A stretch of 7,455 bases of DNA from Candidatus Shapirobacteria bacterium (GTDB taxonomy: Bacteria > Patescibacteriota > Microgenomatia > UBA12405), in the NCBI GenBank assembly GCA_018500045.2, contig JAHBAQ020000039.1:1-7455 (forward strand). The letters are read 5' to 3'. A model generated the notes under the pieces. The model saw only the letters and a list, made by a program, of their open reading frames with translations, did not search any database and was not told where the DNA came from. Positions 1 to 5,039 of the stretch are shown here, piece after piece (within the stretch, counting starts at the first letter, position 1; every line of letters begins with the position of its first letter). Both the position numbers and the translations under genes were made by a program.

Positions 1-19
1 AGATGTGTATAAGAGACAG
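1..19 (+). other. Tn5/Nextera mosaic-end adapter (library artefact)
   Basis: Bases 1-19 match the 19-bp Tn5 mosaic end used in Nextera tagmentation libraries exactly (AGATGTGTATAAGAGACAG). This is untrimmed sequencing adapter, not organism DNA. An ATG inside it (3-5) opens a spurious start, giving the tell-tale peptide MCIRDS in frame with the real gene fragment that follows. Genomic sequence begins at about base 20. Confidence 0.97.
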
Positions 20-20
20 T

Positions 21-323
21 TCTAAAACTTCTGAAGGAACAAATTATTTAATTAAAACTGGCGGGGCAAAAATATTAACTGAACCACGAGATATTTTTGA
101 AGATAAAATTGCTATGCCAACTCAGGAAAATTTGTTTAAAGATTATAGTAATTTAAATGATTTAGAGAGAATCATTATTGATTTGTTGGAAAATGAGGCA
201 ATGACCGGTGATGAATTGTGTCAAATAACCAAAAGAAATATTACCGAAATTTCGACTACCCTATCGATGATGTTGATGAAAGATTTATTGACTGAAGAAG
301 ACGGGAAATTTTATATCTCTTAG
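21..323 (+). CDS. dprA: DprA (DNA-processing protein A), C-terminal fragment, 5' end missing
   Basis: This is the 3' end of dprA, whose product binds incoming single-stranded DNA during natural transformation and loads RecA on it. About 100 residues are present out of roughly 290-370 in the family. The first residues (SEGTNYLIKTGGAKIL, then EPRDIFED) match the end of the DprA Rossmann-like domain, where family members read G-x-N-x-LI-x-x-GA followed by DI. A linker leads to a C-terminal winged-helix domain (LNDLERIIIDLLENEAMTGDEL onward), as in the DprA_WH family, ending in TAG at 321-323. The ATG at base 3 lies in adapter and is not the start. The TAG interlocks with the TAA of the convergent glycosyltransferase gene in the shared TTAG at 320-323. 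I am fairly sure of the family; whether the organism is competent cannot be told from this window. Confidence 0.85.
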   Translation, partial: SKTSEGTNYLIKTGGAKILTEPRDIFEDKIAMPTQENLFKDYSNLNDLERIIIDLLENEAMTGDELCQITKRNITEISTTLSMMLMKDLLTEEDGKFYIS

Positions 324-328
324 AGATA
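314..328. repeat. Short inverted repeat over two convergent stop codons
   Basis: TATCTC-TTA-GAGATA is a perfect 6-bp inverted repeat with a 3-nt loop, spanning the last codons of dprA and of the convergent membrane-protein gene. A weak transcript-end hairpin on both strands is possible. There is no clear T-run, so I do not call it an intrinsic terminator. Confidence 0.4.
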
Positions 329-1456
329 GTTTGTCCAGTCAGAGATTGGTGCAGTGTTACCACAGACAAAATTGATGCCATAAAGAATAATTGCCGGCAA
401 TAAAATCAAGAAAATTATTTTGATAGATTTTTTGTTAAGAAATTTTGAAAAAGCTAGTAGTAAAAATGGATAAATAGGAGCAATATAGCGACTAATGTCT
501 CGATGAGCGACTAAAAGGGTGGCGATAGTAAAAACTAAGGGGAAAATAGCGATAATATCGAATTTATATTTTTTGATTAACCGATAAACACCATAAATGG
601 CGATAAGGAAAATATAAATAATATCTTCGAGCCAAATAGTGTTGATCCAAGATTTAGTACTAATAAAAACTTGATATGGCAAGTAATTTAAATGGAAGTT
701 ATCTCCACTTTGAAAATAAGCCATTAAATTTCCGGTTTGAAGATAATAAAGATAAAAAATCAATAAAATTGTAATCGGAGTAAGTAAATACGGGTAGTAT
801 TTTTTGATAACAGGAAAAAATTTTTTGGTTTTTATAAGCTCGTAAATGGCAATTATGGCATAAGACAAAACCAATAAAATCGCCGGGGTTTTGAAGGTTT
901 GAGCTAAAGCAGCAAAAATAGCTGAGAGCCAAATTTTGTCTTTCTTGAAAAAGAAAATTGAAGCGATGACACTAGCCAAAAACCAAGTTTCCGGAGCGCC
1001 GACAGAACGTAAAACAAAAAAACGAGCTGGGAAAAATAATAACAAAACAGTTAGCCAGAAAGCTTTTTTCTCTTTGAGAAATAATTTTAAAAATTCAAAA
1101 AGAATTAGACTAAGAAAAATTGACCCCAAAAGAGTAGAAAAAAGCATAGCTTTGGGACCGGTAGTAAAACTGTTGAAAAATTTAATTAACAAAGGATAGC
1201 CAGGAAAGTGAGCTGGATAATATTCCAATGGTTGAGGTAAAGAAAAGTTTGGACCAATACAGTCTTTGATATAGCCGCATTTAGAAATAACCATATAATT
1301 AGGCCCATCGTAATTTGAAAAAACTGTTTCCAGAGAAACATCACCAAAGCCAATTTTTCCGGGAAGATTGAAATAAAAAATCAGCCAGAAGAACAAAGAA
1401 GAAAGAATAGTTAGGGCTAAAAGCTTAAAATGTGACTTATATTTGGTAAAATACAT
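320..1456 (-). CDS. Polytopic GT-C glycosyltransferase, PIG-V-like mannosyltransferase family
   Basis: This 378-residue protein is very hydrophobic, with a first membrane segment at about 12-30 and many more through the length. Between segment 1 and the next lies NYDGPNYMVISKCGYI (48-63), then YYPAHFPGYPLLI (79-91). This matches the PIG-V / GT-C layout of an Asp in the first extracytoplasmic loop (W/Y-D-x-x-x-Y-x-x-I-x-x-x-GY) followed by FPxYPLL; D50 would be the catalytic or metal-associated acid. A later segment, RSVGAPETWFLASVIASIFFF, fits the 'PEt/sE' helix of the family. GT-C enzymes move sugars from polyprenyl-phosphate donors onto lipid or protein acceptors outside the membrane, so a role in surface glycans is inferred. 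No Shine-Dalgarno is seen, but a TAAAAT box lies 8 nt before the ATG. The gene is divergent from the tRNA and convergent with dprA. The GT-C fold is likely; the donor and acceptor are unknown. Confidence 0.65.
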   Translation of the reverse strand: MYFTKYKSHFKLLALTILSSLFFWLIFYFNLPGKIGFGDVSLETVFSNYDGPNYMVISKCGYIKDCIGPNFSLPQPLEYYPAHFPGYPLLIKFFNSFTTGPKAMLFSTLLGSIFLSLILFEFLKLFLKEKKAFWLTVLLLFFPARFFVLRSVGAPETWFLASVIASIFFFKKDKIWLSAIFAALAQTFKTPAILLVLSYAIIAIYELIKTKKFFPVIKKYYPYLLTPITILLIFYLYYLQTGNLMAYFQSGDNFHLNYLPYQVFISTKSWINTIWLEDIIYIFLIAIYGVYRLIKKYKFDIIAIFPLVFTIATLLVAHRDISRYIAPIYPFLLLAFSKFLNKKSIKIIFLILLPAIILYGINFVCGNTAPISDWTNYL

Positions 1457-1464
1457 CTTAGCTC

Positions 1465-1470
1465 ATTTTA
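1465..1470 (-). promoter_or_regulatory. Candidate -10 box for the glycosyltransferase gene
   Basis: On the minus strand this reads TAAAAT, 8 nt before the ATG ending at 1456, so the transcript would start at or next to the start codon. No convincing -35 box is visible. It sits in the 24-bp gap shared with the divergent tRNA gene. Confidence 0.3.
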
Positions 1471-1480
1471 CAACAACTTA

Positions 1481-1552
1481 GGCCCTATCGTCTAACGGTT
1501 AGGACATCAGGTTCTCATCCTGGTAATCGGAGTCCGATTCTCCGTAGGGTCA
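1481..1552 (+). tRNA. tRNA-Glu (anticodon CUC), unusual C at T-loop position 55
   Basis: All arms fold. The acceptor is 1481-1487 with 1545-1551 (one G-U). The D-stem is 1490-1493 with 1502-1505, with the loop GG at 1497-1498. The anticodon stem is 1507-1511 with 1519-1523, around loop TTCTCAT, so the anticodon is CTC at 1514-1516 and reads GAG. The variable loop is TAAT and the T-stem 1528-1532 pairs with 1540-1544. The discriminator is A1552 and the next bases are CAA, so CCA must be added by the nucleotidyltransferase. The overall sequence is typical of bacterial tRNA-Glu. One oddity is that the T-loop reads TCCGATT, placing C (base 1534) where U/pseudouridine-55 is almost universal. No T-run follows it, and a convergent reading frame ends 4 nt downstream. 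Confidence 0.95.
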
Positions 1553-1556
1553 CAAT

Positions 1557-1817
1557 TTATAGTTCGTGAACATAATCATTTGTTCGGGCACGATAAATAT
1601 CTGCCCAAGGGTGGAAATTAAAATGGGCAACGGTCGGATGAGGTACACCAGGTATTTCCAAAGATCTGCCGTCATTGGCGTGTTCGGATGGAGTACTGAA
1701 TGTACTAAAACGTGGTTCAATATCTTTATCTGCTAAAATCTGTTCTCTGATTTTTTCAGCGCCAAAGACATCAGCATATTTATCACCAAACATTGAAACA
1801 TCTTCATGAGAAACCAT
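1557..1817 (-). CDS. Small hypothetical protein, 86 residues
   Basis: I do not recognise this protein. It is acidic and His-rich and soluble, with no membrane segment or signal peptide. It starts MVSHEDVSMFGDKYADVFGA, has a likely helix at about 20-32 (EKIREQILADKDI) and a C-terminal half rich in Pro and His (IPGVPHPTVAHFNFHPWADIYRA, about 55-77). The five His residues after residue 40 could bind a metal, but no known motif is evident. By hand count its DNA is about 40% G+C, above neighbouring genes. It looks like real coding sequence because its composition is protein-like and it fills the gap exactly, from 4 nt past the tRNA to the short maf intergenic region. A TATAAT box on its strand lies 19 nt before the ATG. 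Existence is probable; function is unknown. Confidence 0.6.
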   Translation of the reverse strand: MVSHEDVSMFGDKYADVFGAEKIREQILADKDIEPRFSTFSTPSEHANDGRSLEIPGVPHPTVAHFNFHPWADIYRARTNDYVHEL

Positions 1818-1836
1818 AATTTATTATTAATAATAT

Positions 1837-1842
1837 ATTATA
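1837..1842 (-). promoter_or_regulatory. Candidate -10 box for the 86-residue hypothetical gene
   Basis: On the minus strand this is a perfect TATAAT, 19 nt before the ATG ending at 1817. It lies in a 54-bp, almost pure A+T divergent region, so chance occurrence is quite possible. No -35 box was recognised. Confidence 0.35.
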
Positions 1843-1856
1843 TGTGGATATTATCA

Positions 1857-1862
1857 TATAAT
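1857..1862 (+). promoter_or_regulatory. Candidate -10 box for maf (leaderless arrangement)
   Basis: A perfect TATAAT ends 9 nt before the maf ATG at 1872. Normal -10 to start-site spacing would put transcription initiation within a few bases of the ATG. No Shine-Dalgarno precedes the ATG, which agrees with a leaderless transcript. Confidence 0.4.
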
Positions 1863-1871
1863 TAACGTTAT

Positions 1872-2474
1872 ATGAAACAAAAAATAATTTTAGCTTCGGC
1901 ATCGAAACAAAGAAGGTTAATTATGGATTCGTTGGGTGTAGATTATGAAATTATTCCGGCGGATATTGATGAAAAAGCGATTAGGGATGATGACTTAATT
2001 TTGCGAGCAGAAAAAATTGCCAGAGCTAAGGCAGAAGAAGTGGCTAAAAACAACCAAGGGATAATTATTGCAGCAGATACATTTGCTTGGTGTAATGGAA
2101 ACGTATTAGAAAAACCAAAAGATATAAATGAAGCCGAAGAAATGCTTAGGATGGAAAGAAATAATGAAATTATGGTTTATAGCGGTTTTTGTTATTTAGA
2201 TAAAGAAAGTAATATAGATTTTTTAAAAACATCGGTCTCTAAGATAGTTATGAGAAATTTGAGTGACGAAGAAATAAAAAATTTTGTTAAAAATAATCCT
2301 GTGACACAATGGTCGGCGGCTTTTTCGCCAATGTATCTGTATCAAACCAGTTTTGTAGAATATTTTGAAGGGTCAATAAATGGAGTATCGGGGCTACCAA
2401 CAGAGTTTTTGGTGGAGTGTTTAGAAAAGTCTGGAGTTGAAATAAAAGGGAACGAGTGGAAAGAAAATGCTTAG
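1872..2474 (+). CDS. maf: Maf/YhdE-family nucleotide pyrophosphatase, divergent
   Basis: Maf proteins hydrolyse non-canonical or methylated nucleoside triphosphates to monophosphates, cleaning the nucleotide pool. The usual length is about 190-210 residues; this one has 200. Visible motifs in order: the N-terminal ILASASKQRR (6-15, phosphate-binding S and R), DIDE (31-34), ARAKAEEVA (50-58, K53), AADTFAW (67-73, D69), LEKPKD (79-84, K81) and GLPTEFL (174-180). The region that normally reads KAG-x-Y-x-IQG aligns without gaps to SAAFSPMYL (148-156). The Lys therefore becomes Ser and the conserved Gln becomes Tyr (Y155), while the following FVE-x-x-EG (161-167) is kept. Activity or substrate range may differ. 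The stop TAG interlocks with the TAA of the convergent methyltransferase-like gene. Family assignment is firm; enzymatic competence is not. Confidence 0.87.
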   Translation: MKQKIILASASKQRRLIMDSLGVDYEIIPADIDEKAIRDDDLILRAEKIARAKAEEVAKNNQGIIIAADTFAWCNGNVLEKPKDINEAEEMLRMERNNEIMVYSGFCYLDKESNIDFLKTSVSKIVMRNLSDEEIKNFVKNNPVTQWSAAFSPMYLYQTSFVEYFEGSINGVSGLPTEFLVECLEKSGVEIKGNEWKENA

Positions 2475-3472
2475 ATTTTTGTAGCAGTAAGCGCAAAGGC
2501 GGTAACTTTTGGGTCAATTTCGTTGGATTCGATATTTATTTGAGAGCCAGGACTGGACTGCATTTTTTTGGATAAATCTTGAGGATTAGAAAATTTTTTT
2601 ACTGGCTTTAAATGAAAATCTTTGAAACCTGCATTGATTAATGCTAATTTAAGTTCTTTTATAACTGTAGATTCATCCTCGGTATCGAGAATTGATTCAA
2701 AATTACCTTCAACCATAATTAATTTTCCTCCGTGACCTAACAAACGGTACATCTCTGCGAAGAGTTTTTTTAGGTGCTTTTCTTTTTCTGTTAATTTTTT
2801 GTGGGATCTATTATCACTATCAGTAAGTTGATGTAATAAGAAGTTTGTATGGATAGTATTAAAAGTACTACTTGCGAAGGTGGTATCCATTCCGTCCATT
2901 ATTTGGAAATTTGGAACTTGTTTTGATAGCTCTCGATTGGAAATATCTATTATTTCAGCCTTTGAATTGTCAAAAACTGAACTAACTGTGGCGATATATT
3001 CTTGGGCAGAATCAATTGATAAACAACCGACTAGTAATGATCTGTGGCAGAGTTCCTGTGGGTTTCTTTTATGGTATATCTGAAGCTCTTCTAAATATGA
3101 CGGCATAAAATAACCATAAGAGAGACTTCCGTTAATATAATCATCGTAGTATCGATCGATTGTTTGTTTATACCTTTGGGCAATTCTGAATAAAGATGGT
3201 TTGTCTTGAACAATTGATCGATCAAAATATTTAAAAAACATATTAGGTTCAGGACGACATTTAGTAGGATTATTAAGACTCTTAATTAAATCAACGACTT
3301 CCGTGATTGTTGAATCAGAATTTGGAGTACCGGTGATAAATGAGACTTTGTCTAAAATTGTTTTTTTTAATTCTTCCTGACTATTAACCAAAACGAAACC
3401 ATTTCTTTTTTGAGGTGGGTCGAGAAGGATAAAGTTTTGTCCAGAAACTTCAGGTGAATATTTTTCTGACAT
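2471..3472 (-). CDS. Class I SAM-dependent methyltransferase-like protein, divergent
   Basis: This 333-residue protein has a Rossmann-type methyltransferase core at about 143-260. Motif I is degenerate (SLLVGCLSIDSAQEYI, 145-160, lacking GxGxG). Strand 2 ends in AEIIDIS (172-178, D176 in the ribose-binding position), motif III is QIMDGMDTTF (190-199), followed by FNTIHTNFLLHQLTD (204-218) and AEMYRLLGHGGKLIMVEG (239-256). The last is the usual 'RLLkpGGkLi' motif of Methyltransf_11-like proteins. The first ~140 residues are an extension I cannot assign, with several Tyr-rich stretches (SYGYFMPSYLEEL, about 118-130). The substrate is unknown and loss of the glycine loop leaves SAM binding uncertain. 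It is transcribed away from the alkyltransferase gene across a 59-bp gap carrying two TATAAT boxes on its strand. Confidence 0.6.
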   Translation of the reverse strand: MSEKYSPEVSGQNFILLDPPQKRNGFVLVNSQEELKKTILDKVSFITGTPNSDSTITEVVDLIKSLNNPTKCRPEPNMFFKYFDRSIVQDKPSLFRIAQRYKQTIDRYYDDYINGSLSYGYFMPSYLEELQIYHKRNPQELCHRSLLVGCLSIDSAQEYIATVSSVFDNSKAEIIDISNRELSKQVPNFQIMDGMDTTFASSTFNTIHTNFLLHQLTDSDNRSHKKLTEKEKHLKKLFAEMYRLLGHGGKLIMVEGNFESILDTEDESTVIKELKLALINAGFKDFHLKPVKKFSNPQDLSKKMQSSPGSQINIESNEIDPKVTAFALTATKI

Positions 3473-3477
3473 AGATA

Positions 3478-3488
3478 ATTATATTATA
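3478..3488 (-). promoter_or_regulatory. Tandem -10-like boxes before the methyltransferase-like gene
   Basis: The minus strand carries two TATAAT hexamers sharing one base (3483-3488 and 3478-3483), 10 and 5 nt before the ATG ending at 3472. This spacing again points to initiation at or near the start codon. The plus strand of the same A+T-rich 59-bp gap must drive the alkyltransferase gene; TATTAT at 3482-3487 is a weak candidate. Confidence 0.35.
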
Positions 3489-3531
3489 AGATATTAATAA
3501 AAGCAAATTTGATGGAGAGTAAAATTAGGTA

Positions 3532-3822
3532 ATGAATTTTAGACAAAAAGTTTATGCAATTGTAAAAACTATTCCTAAAGGGCAAGTGATAACTTATAAA
3601 CAAATTGGGGAGAAATTAAATTCCAAAGCCTACCAGGCAATTGGCCAAGCATTAAAAAATAATTCCGATCCAGAAAATATTCCTTGTCATAGAGTAATAA
3701 AATCTAATGGTGAAGTTGGTGGATATTTTGGTCATATTGATGATGATTTAAGTAAAAAGAAAGAAGAGTTGCTGCGAAACGAAGGTATAAAAATAGTGGA
3801 TGGAAAAGTTGTTAGGAATTGA
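3532..3822 (+). CDS. Stand-alone O6-alkylguanine-DNA alkyltransferase domain (MGMT/Ogt-like)
   Basis: This 96-residue protein consists only of the DNA-binding and active-site domain of the MGMT/Ogt family, without the N-terminal ribonuclease-like domain. It opens with FRQKVYAIVKTIPKGQVITYKQIGEKL (3-29), the usual helix-turn-helix lead-in. It then carries the active-site motif IPCHRVI (50-56, acceptor C52) and GGYFG (63-67), ending with LLRNEGIKI. Because Cys is present it could transfer alkyl groups irreversibly to itself; the Cys-less alkyltransferase-like (ATL) proteins have Trp or another residue here. The helix position normally occupied by the 'arginine finger' (R-A-V-G) reads Q35-A-I-G, so base flipping may be altered. 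GGAG at 3514-3517 is 14 nt before the ATG, too far for a normal ribosome site. The stop is TGA, 15 nt before the LCP gene. Confidence 0.85.
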   Translation: MNFRQKVYAIVKTIPKGQVITYKQIGEKLNSKAYQAIGQALKNNSDPENIPCHRVIKSNGEVGGYFGHIDDDLSKKKEELLRNEGIKIVDGKVVRN

Positions 3823-3824
3823 GT

Positions 3825-3830
3825 TATACT
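3825..3830 (+). promoter_or_regulatory. Candidate -10 box for the LCP gene
   Basis: TATACT lies in the 15-bp gap between the alkyltransferase stop (3820-3822) and the LCP ATG (3838), ending 7 nt before the ATG. It would give a leaderless LCP transcript. The two genes may also be co-transcribed, since nothing separates them. Confidence 0.3.
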
Positions 3831-3837
3831 CTAAATC

Positions 3838-4986
3838 ATGCAAAAAAGAATTAATTGGTGGTGGGTTGGGGCTGGTGTTTTGATTTTGATTTTTATAGGA
3901 ATGATATTGGTTTATTTTAATTACAACCAAATGGTGGTTAAGGTGAATAAATCAAAAGGAATGACTGATGTCGTACCAACGGCGACACCAACACCGGATC
4001 CGTTGGCCCCCTACTCTATTTTATTATTAGGTTATGGCGGTGGAACTCATGATGGGGGTAAATTAACCGATTCGATTATGTTGGCTCAGATTAGACCAAG
4101 AGATGAAATAGTAAAATTGATTTCAATTCCCAGAGATTTGTGGGTACCTATTCCAATAAGTGGAACTGAAAATGTGAGTAAAAAAATAAATGAGGCTTAT
4201 ATAATTGGTTTGGATGATAAAAAATATCCTGATAAAAAGGCAGAATTTACCGGTGAGGCTGGTGGAGGTGAATTATCAAAATATACAGTCGAACAAGCGA
4301 CAGGAATTAAACCGGATTATTTTGCGGCCATAGATTTTGATGGATTTACAAAAATTATTGATAGTTTAGGGGGGATTGATGTAAAAATAACCCAGACATT
4401 TGATGACCCATTTTATCCGATTGAAGAATTAAAAAATGAAACTTGTGGAAAAAGTGAAGAAGAGGTGAAGTCTTTGGAAGCAACTATGTCGGGTGATAAG
4501 CTGGAACAACAATATATTTGTCGATACGAAAGTTTGCATTTTGATAAGGGTCTACAACATTTGGATGGAGTAGCAGCTTTGAAATTTGCCAGATCAAGAC
4601 ATTCAACTGTGGGCGGGGGCGATTTTAATCGAGCTGAAAGACAAAAAATAGTAGTAACGGCTATCAGAGATAAAATAATAAATATCGGATTTGTTTCAAA
4701 AATAATTCCAACAATTCAGACATTAACCAGACATATAACAACGGATGTAGATTTTTCTAAAATGAGTGAATTGGTAACAAAAATACCGGAAGTGTCGAGT
4801 TATAAAATAGTTTCGATTGCTTTGACTGATACAAACGTACTAAAAAATGCTAAAGCCACTACAGGACAATTTATTTTATCCCCAAAGTTGGGTGAAAATG
4901 ATTTTTCTGAAGTTAAAAAGTTTATTGAAAGTAACGGAATTTTGACAATAACACCGACAGCAACGGTAAGCCCAGCAATTAAATAG
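3838..4986 (+). CDS. LytR-CpsA-Psr (LCP) family envelope phosphotransferase
   Basis: LCP enzymes move undecaprenyl-pyrophosphate-linked glycopolymers onto peptidoglycan or another envelope acceptor. The 382-residue product has one N-terminal membrane anchor (about 7-29, opening with WWW) and a Pro/Thr linker (PTATPTPDP, 47-55), then an extracytoplasmic LCP domain. Its motifs are SILLLGYGG (60-68), LTDSIML (76-82, D78), SIPRDLWV (96-103, R99), KINEAY (116-121), GGIDV (178-182) and KFARSRHS...GGDFNRAERQ (249-269). The last holds R252, R254, D262, R265, R268 and Q269, the conserved pyrophosphate- and metal-binding set. Two Cys (203, 228) in a loop at about 189-232 could form a disulfide outside the cell. 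The C-terminal tail is Thr/Pro-rich. The membrane glycosyltransferase in this window could serve the same surface polymer, but that is inference. Confidence 0.93.
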   Translation: MQKRINWWWVGAGVLILIFIGMILVYFNYNQMVVKVNKSKGMTDVVPTATPTPDPLAPYSILLLGYGGGTHDGGKLTDSIMLAQIRPRDEIVKLISIPRDLWVPIPISGTENVSKKINEAYIIGLDDKKYPDKKAEFTGEAGGGELSKYTVEQATGIKPDYFAAIDFDGFTKIIDSLGGIDVKITQTFDDPFYPIEELKNETCGKSEEEVKSLEATMSGDKLEQQYICRYESLHFDKGLQHLDGVAALKFARSRHSTVGGGDFNRAERQKIVVTAIRDKIINIGFVSKIIPTIQTLTRHITTDVDFSKMSELVTKIPEVSSYKIVSIALTDTNVLKNAKATTGQFILSPKLGENDFSEVKKFIESNGILTITPTATVSPAIK

Positions 4987-4999
4987 TATATCTGATATA
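4987..4999. repeat. Inverted repeat immediately after the LCP stop codon
   Basis: TATATC-T-GATATA is a perfect 6-bp inverted repeat with a 1-nt centre, starting on the base after the LCP TAG. It overlaps the extended -10 of the next gene and could be an operator half-site pair, but A+T-rich palindromes this short arise by chance easily. Confidence 0.35.
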
Positions 5000-5001
5000 A
5001 T
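4993..5001 (+). promoter_or_regulatory. Extended -10 promoter (TGaTATAAT) for the zinc-ribbon gene
   Basis: TGATATAAT is a perfect extended -10 element in the 53-bp gap after the LCP gene. At the normal spacing the -35 position reads CAGCAA (4973-4978), a poor match, which fits extended -10 promoters. Initiation near 5008 would give a leader of about 30 nt, A-rich and without a Shine-Dalgarno, before the ATG at 5040. Confidence 0.5.
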
Positions 5002-5039
5002 ACTTGGTCTTTAAATTAGAAAAAATTAAATAAAAAATA

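Noticed and set aside
3..20. ATG at base 3 as the start of a complete 106-residue protein
   Set aside because: The first codons are Nextera adapter; the rest is the C-terminus of DprA.
936..1199. Plus-strand frame encoding a Lys/Arg-rich 87-residue protein
   Set aside because: It is the antisense shadow of the glycosyltransferase gene; the basic composition comes from reading A-rich complements of Phe/Leu codons.
1481..1560. tRNA as an integration (att) site
   Set aside because: No repeat of the tRNA 3' end and no integrase occur in the window.
2287..2517. Minus-strand frame across the maf 3' end (also 2880-3083 plus, 3748-3930 minus, 5855-6121 plus and 699-932 minus)
   Set aside because: Each lies inside a well-supported gene on another frame and has no family signature.
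3532..3822. Calling the alkyltransferase an ATL (alkyltransferase-like) protein
   Set aside because: ATL proteins lack the acceptor Cys; PCHRV is intact here.
3820..3822. Alternative code with TGA read as Gly
   Set aside because: TGA falls exactly where two proteins should end (alkyltransferase and CheD-like protein), and no internal TGA is needed for any gene.
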